From Streptomyces sp. A0642 (GTDB lineage Bacteria; Actinomycetota; Actinomycetes; Streptomycetales; Streptomycetaceae), in NCBI RefSeq assembly GCF_004795105.1, contig NZ_SSBL01000013.1, positions 62,001-126,000 of the forward strand: a stretch of DNA of 64,000 nt, given 5' to 3'. Below are positions 59,780 to 64,000 of this stretch, one piece after another. A model generated the notes under the pieces. It made no database searches and was not told the origin of the DNA. It worked only from the letters and a program-made list of their open reading frames with translations. A program made the position numbers and the translations under genes. Within the stretch, counting starts at the first letter, position 1. Each line of letters opens with the position of its first letter.

Positions 59780-61132
59780 CTACTGGTCCCGGTACATCTC
59801 GGCGACCAGGAACGCGAGGTCCAGCGACTGGCTGCGGTTGAGCCGCGGGTCGCAGGCCGTCTCGTAACGCTGGTGGAGGTCGTCCACGAAGATCTCGTGC
59901 CCGCCGCCGACGCACTCGGTGACGTCGTCACCGGTGAGCTCGACGTGGATGCCGCCGGGGTGGGTGCCGAGGCCCTTGTGCACCTCGAAGAAGCCCTTGA
60001 CCTCGTCCAGGACGTCGTCGAAGCGGCGGGTCTTGTGGCCGGACGCCGCCTCGAAGGTGTTGCCGTGCATCGGGTCGGTCACCCAGGCCACGGTCGCGCC
60101 CGAGGCGGTGACCTTCTCGACCAGCTCGGGGAGCTTGTCGCGGACCTTGTCGGCGCCCATCCGGACGACGAAGGTCAGCCGGCCGGGCTCGCGCTCGGGG
60201 TCGAGGCGCTCGATGTAGCCGAGGGCCTCGTCGACGGTGGACGTCGGGCCGAGCTTGATGCCGATGGGGTTGCGGATCTTCGAGGCGAACTCGATGTGCG
60301 CCCCGTCCATCTGGCGGGTGCGCTCACCGATCCACACCATGTGGGCCGAGGTGTCGTACAGCTGGCCGGTCCGCGAGTCCACGCGGGTCAGCGCCGACTC
60401 GTAGTCCAGCAGCAGGGCCTCGTGCGAGGCGTAGAACTCGACGGCCTTGAACTCCGCCGGGTCCGTGCCGCACGCCTTCATGAAGTTCAGCGCGTTGTCG
60501 ATCTCGCGGGCCAGGGCCTCGTAGCGCTGGCCGGACGGTGACGACTTCACGAAGTCCTGGTTCCAGGCGTGCACCTGGCGCAGGTCGGCGTAACCGCCGG
60601 TGGTGAACGCGCGGACGAGGTTCAGCGTCGAGGCGGACGCGTGGTACATCCGCTTCAGCCGCTCCGGGTCCGGGATGCGCTCGGCCTCGGTGAAGGCGAA
60701 GCCGTTGACGGAGTCGCCGCGGTAGGTCGGCAGCGTCACGCCGTCGCGGGTCTCGGTCGGCTTGGAGCGCGGCTTGGAGTACTGACCGGCGATCCGGCCC
60801 ACCTTGACGACGGGCACGGAGGCCGCGTAGGTGAGGACGGCGCTCATCTGGAGCAGCGTCTTCAGCTTGGCGCGGATGTGCTCGGCCGACACGGCGTCGA
60901 AGGCCTCGGCGCAGTCACCGCCCTGCAGCAGGAACGCCTCGCCCTTGGCGACGGCTCCCAGGCGGGCGCGCAGCTGGTCGCACTCGCCCGCGAAGACGAG
61001 CGGCGGATACGACGCGAGGTCCGCGAGTACATCGCGCAGGGCCTCGGAGTCGGGGTACTCGGGCTGCTGCGCCGCGGGAAGGTCTCGCCAGGTGTTGCCA
61101 CCGGCGACGGAGGTATTGGCGTTCACGGTCAC
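59780..61132 (-). CDS. 3-deoxy-7-phosphoheptulonate synthase, class II (plant/actinobacterial type)
   Basis: 450 residues. The first step of the shikimate pathway. Class II DAHP synthase motifs are seen in order: T-W-R-D-L-P-A-A-Q-Q-P-E-Y-P, F-A-G-E-C-D-Q-L, Q-G-G-D-C-A-E-A-F (metal-binding Cys), Y-R-G-D-S-V-N-G, and near the end W-V-T-D-P-M-H-G-N-T and G-G-I-H-V-E-L-T-G-D-D-V-T-E-C. The GTG start at 61132 (VTVNANTSVAGG) agrees with the family start; GTG 61126, two codons later, has better ribosome-site spacing. It is divergent from the amidase gene (152 bases). Confidence 0.95.
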   Translation of the reverse strand: MTVNANTSVAGGNTWRDLPAAQQPEYPDSEALRDVLADLASYPPLVFAGECDQLRARLGAVAKGEAFLLQGGDCAEAFDAVSAEHIRAKLKTLLQMSAVLTYAASVPVVKVGRIAGQYSKPRSKPTETRDGVTLPTYRGDSVNGFAFTEAERIPDPERLKRMYHASASTLNLVRAFTTGGYADLRQVHAWNQDFVKSSPSGQRYEALAREIDNALNFMKACGTDPAEFKAVEFYASHEALLLDYESALTRVDSRTGQLYDTSAHMVWIGERTRQMDGAHIEFASKIRNPIGIKLGPTSTVDEALGYIERLDPEREPGRLTFVVRMGADKVRDKLPELVEKVTASGATVAWVTDPMHGNTFEAASGHKTRRFDDVLDEVKGFFEVHKGLGTHPGGIHVELTGDDVTECVGGGHEIFVDDLHQRYETACDPRLNRSQSLDLAFLVAEMYRDQ

Positions 61133-61284
61133 GGCTCCCACATTACGGGGTCGCGTCCACCTGTTTTCCGGGTGCTCAACGGATGAGACGGACATGGGGC
61201 ACGGTCAGTGACGAGGAGCACAGCGGTGCCTGCTAGCCTCACGGCTTTCTGAACTGAACACGTGGACCACACAGGGGTGGGGCT

Positions 61285-64000
61285 TTGAAGCGGAATCACC
61301 GCAGGGACCTCAAGAAGCGACGGCTGCTGTACGGGGCCGGCGCCGCGGTAGTCGCCACGGCGGCCATCGGCACGCTCGCGATGGCCTCGCAGGGCACCGC
61401 CACCACCGACGCGAAGGCGGTGCCGGCCTCCGCCGAGCTGCAGAAGCAGTTCGCCGAGGCGGCGTCCGAGTTCGACGTACCGCAGAGCGTGCTGATGGCG
61501 GTCTCCTACCGTCAGACGCGCTGGGAGAGCCACGACGGCGAGCCGAGCACCAGCGGCGCGTACAACGTGATGGGTCTGACCCGGGTCACCGAGGACGACA
61601 TCGAGCAGCCGACGGACGCCGAGCGGCTCGCGCACCTCAACATGAGCGGCGACCCGGCCGTGATGAAGCACTTCGACGCCAAGCGCGCCCTGCGCGGTCT
61701 GCCGAAGCCGGTCGACACCGACGCCGCCGAGCTGCACACGCTCGACGAGGCCGCGAAGCTGATCGACGAGCCGGCCTCCGCGGTGCAGGACGACACGGAG
61801 CAGAGCATCCGCGCCGGCGCGGCGCTGCTCGCGAAGTACCAGCGCGAGGCCACGGACTCGCTGCCCGACGAGGCCGGCAAGTGGTACCCCGCCGTCGCGC
61901 GCTACAGCCAGGCCCCGGACACGAAGGGCGCCACGCTCTTCGCCAACCGTGTCTTCGAGTCGGTGAAGAGCGGCGAGAGCGCCCTCACCGCGGACGGCCA
62001 GCAGCTCTCGCTGCCCGCCGACCCGTCGGTGGTCCCGGTCAAGCCCGCGAACATGCCCCTGGCGGCGACGAACGCGAGCACCACCGCGGTCCCCGCACCG
62101 GAGTGCCCGTCCGGGCTGAACTGCGACTTCCGGCCCGCCGGGTTCAAGCAGAACAGCAGCACCCCCGACGACTTCGGCAACTACAACGTCGCCGACCGCC
62201 CGGCCAGTGGCGAGGACATCCGCTACATCGTCATCCACGACACCGAGGGTGGCTACGACGGTTCGCTGGCGACGTTCCAGAACCCGGCGTCCTACGCCAG
62301 TGCGCACTATCTGATCCGCGCCAAGGACGGTCTGGTCACCCAGATGGTCGAGACCAAGAACGAGGCATGGCACGCGGCCAACAAGACCGCGAACATGCAC
62401 TCGGTCGGTATCGAGCACGAGGGCTACGCGATCAAGTCGGGCAGCTGGTACACCGAGCCGCAGTACGAGTCGTCCGCGGCGCTCGTGAAGTTCCTCGCCC
62501 AGAAGTTCGGCATCCCGCTCGACCGTGAGCACATCATCGGCCACGACGAGGTACCGGGCGTGCTGGACGGCAACGTAGCCAGCCAGCACTGGGACCCGGG
62601 CCCCTTCTGGGACTGGAACCACTACATGTCCCTGATCGGCGCCCCGACCGGCGCCAGTGGCGCGGGCGGCCCGGTCAAGGCCGGCCAGGTCGTCACGGTG
62701 GTGCCCCCGTTCACCACGGCGAACCAGCCGGAGCTGACGTACGGCAGCGACTCTTCAGGCAACGGGATTCCCGTCGCCAAGCAGCCGACGAACTTCGGCT
62801 ATCTCTACACCTCGCCTTCCACGACGGCTTCGAAGATCACTGACCCGTACATCCCCAATGTGCGCAGCACGGACGGCCCCAACTGGGGCAACAAGGTCGT
62901 CGCGGGCGGCAAGTACGTCGTCGCCGAGGCCCGGACCGACTGGACCGCCATCTGGTACGGCGGCCAGAAGGCCTGGTTCTACAACCCGAGCGGCCAGTTC
63001 ACCCACCCGGTCGCCAAGACCGCCCAGCCGGTGCTGAAGCCCAAGGCGGGCGTGACGTCCATCCAGGTGTACGGGCGCGCCTACCCGGAGGACGCGGCCT
63101 ACACGGGCACCGGTGTACCGGTGCAGTCGAAGAACAACGACTCGCTGACCAAGTACAGCATTCCCGCAGGTCAGGCCTATCCCCAGGTGGGACCGGCGCA
63201 GGCCGGCGATTACTGGTTCGCGGGTACGTTCGCGGGCACGGCGGCCAACGACCGCACGCTGGTGAAGGGGAGCACGAACCTCTTCTACCCGATCCGCTAC
63301 AACCACCGCCTCGCCTGGGTGAAGGCGAGCGACGTCCAGACCGGCACCAGTGTCGCGCCGGACGCCGGCACCAACCGCTACAACATCCTGGGCCGTGACT
63401 CCGCCGGTGTGCTCTGGCAGTACCAGGGCACCGGCAGCGCCACGACGCCGTTCTACACCCGCTACCGGGTGGGTCCGGGCTGGCAGGGCTACAACGCGAT
63501 CACCGCGATGACGGCGCTGCGGGCCGACGGTACGGGCGACATGGTGGCCCGCGACACGAGCGGCTACCTCTGGTACTACCGGGGCGGCAACAACCCGGAC
63601 AAGCCGTTCGCGACCCGCCTCAAGGTGGGCGGCGGCTGGGGTGTCTACAACGGCATGTGGGGCGCCCGCGACCTGAACGCCGACGGCAAGGCCGACCTGA
63701 TCGCCCGTGACGCCGGCGGCGTCCTCTGGTTCTACCAGGGCACCGGCGACCCGGCGAAGCCGTTCGCGACGAAGGCGCGGATCGGCGGCGGGTGGAGTGT
63801 CTACAACACGCTGGTCTCCACCGGCGACCTGACCGCCGACGGCAAGGCGGACCTGGTCGCCCGGGACAAGTCCGGGGTGCTGTGGCTCTACAAGGGCACC
63901 GGCAGCGCGACCGCGCCGTACGCCGCCCGCACCCAGGTCGGCAAGGGCTGGGGCGTCTTCAAGGACCTCCTCGGCCCGAGCGACCTGAACCGTGACGGAA
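61285..64000 (+). CDS. Secreted N-acetylmuramoyl-L-alanine amidase with FG-GAP/VCBS-like repeats (3' end outside window)
   Basis: About 905 residues visible and still open at the end. The start is TTG (LKRNHRRDLKKRR): it is the only in-frame start codon after a stop at 61255, with AGGGG ahead. A signal peptide (1-40) precedes a helical region (about 50-230, lytic-transglycosylase-like fragment SVLMAVSYRQTRWESH, then YNVMGLTRV). The Amidase_2 domain (about 305-455) has zinc ligands H318 (V-I-H-D-T), H435 and D437 (Q-H-W-D-P-G-P), with G-I-E-H-E-G-Y. Beyond about residue 690, repeats of ~48 residues read D-L-N-A-D-G-K-A-D-L-I-A-R-D-x-G-G-V-L-W. It probably cleaves peptidoglycan in growth or remodelling. 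Confidence 0.88.
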   Translation, partial: MKRNHRRDLKKRRLLYGAGAAVVATAAIGTLAMASQGTATTDAKAVPASAELQKQFAEAASEFDVPQSVLMAVSYRQTRWESHDGEPSTSGAYNVMGLTRVTEDDIEQPTDAERLAHLNMSGDPAVMKHFDAKRALRGLPKPVDTDAAELHTLDEAAKLIDEPASAVQDDTEQSIRAGAALLAKYQREATDSLPDEAGKWYPAVARYSQAPDTKGATLFANRVFESVKSGESALTADGQQLSLPADPSVVPVKPANMPLAATNASTTAVPAPECPSGLNCDFRPAGFKQNSSTPDDFGNYNVADRPASGEDIRYIVIHDTEGGYDGSLATFQNPASYASAHYLIRAKDGLVTQMVETKNEAWHAANKTANMHSVGIEHEGYAIKSGSWYTEPQYESSAALVKFLAQKFGIPLDREHIIGHDEVPGVLDGNVASQHWDPGPFWDWNHYMSLIGAPTGASGAGGPVKAGQVVTVVPPFTTANQPELTYGSDSSGNGIPVAKQPTNFGYLYTSPSTTASKITDPYIPNVRSTDGPNWGNKVVAGGKYVVAEARTDWTAIWYGGQKAWFYNPSGQFTHPVAKTAQPVLKPKAGVTSIQVYGRAYPEDAAYTGTGVPVQSKNNDSLTKYSIPAGQAYPQVGPAQAGDYWFAGTFAGTAANDRTLVKGSTNLFYPIRYNHRLAWVKASDVQTGTSVAPDAGTNRYNILGRDSAGVLWQYQGTGSATTPFYTRYRVGPGWQGYNAITAMTALRADGTGDMVARDTSGYLWYYRGGNNPDKPFATRLKVGGGWGVYNGMWGARDLNADGKADLIARDAGGVLWFYQGTGDPAKPFATKARIGGGWSVYNTLVSTGDLTADGKADLVARDKSGVLWLYKGTGSATAPYAARTQVGKGWGVFKDLLGPSDLNRDG

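Overview
High-GC actinobacterial chromosome, almost certainly Streptomyces. The evidence is the very GC-rich third codon positions, frequent GTG starts, leaderless-looking genes, and a gene order that matches (from memory) the ftsZ region of S. coelicolor. I see no prophage, insertion sequence, CRISPR array, tRNA or rRNA. This is core chromosome; the interest lies mainly in its regulatory RNA, operators, repeats and a few unusual proteins.

Layout. 1-5.9 kb: the end of a DUF2252 gene, a membrane protein, an anchored DsbA-like thioredoxin-fold protein, a secreted M43-type metalloprotease, a dienelactone-hydrolase-like protein, and a divergent MscS channel. 6-10.8 kb (minus strand): a CPA1 Na+/H+ antiporter, then the apparent operon traR/dksA-like - lspA - rluD-like - GNAT. 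11-14.5 kb: ileS behind a T-box riboswitch that appears to act on translation. 14.5-14.9 kb: repeat-rich intergenic DNA. 14.9-32.9 kb (minus strand, transcribed right to left): the division and cell wall (dcw) cluster rsmH-ftsL-ftsI-murE-murF-mraY-murD-ftsW-murG-ftsQ-ftsZ-pgeF-yggS-sepF-yggT-divIVA, many genes overlapping by 4 bases. It makes UDP-MurNAc-pentapeptide and lipid II, assembles the septal ring and polar growth machinery, and has an extra regulatory interval just upstream of ftsZ.

33-39 kb (plus): beta-carbonic anhydrase, then a MoxR ATPase / DUF58 / DUF3488-transglutaminase operon. 39.4-41.5 kb (minus): DUF3040 protein, methyltransferase, SAV_6107-type HEPN protein. 41.6-45.3 kb: a TetR-controlled operon with a degenerate ABC-type ATPase, a YhgE/Pip membrane protein and the TetR regulator, preceded by a perfect 20-bp palindrome. 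45.6-52.4 kb: DUF4126 protein, CrtI-like flavoprotein, Tyr/Gln-rich membrane protein, metF, thiE, Rv2175c-like DNA-binding protein, and an NAD(P)H flavoprotein with its own palindrome. 52.5-54.8 kb: TPP riboswitch followed by thiO-thiS-thiG. 55-64 kb: PASTA kinase, endonuclease IV, sulfite-oxidase-like molybdoenzyme, bacterioferritin and bacterioferritin-associated ferredoxin (the latter with an iron box), class II DAHP synthase, and a secreted zinc amidase with FG-GAP/VCBS-like repeats that runs off the end of the window.

I did not find a clearly undescribed multi-gene system. The most informative observations are the IleRS with an inverted active-site signature (G-A-H-H in place of H-x-G-H) behind its T-box, the cluster of putative developmental regulator sites upstream of ftsZ, the TetR/Pip/degenerate-ATPase operon, and the histone-H1-like tail and altered zinc site of the TraR/DksA protein.
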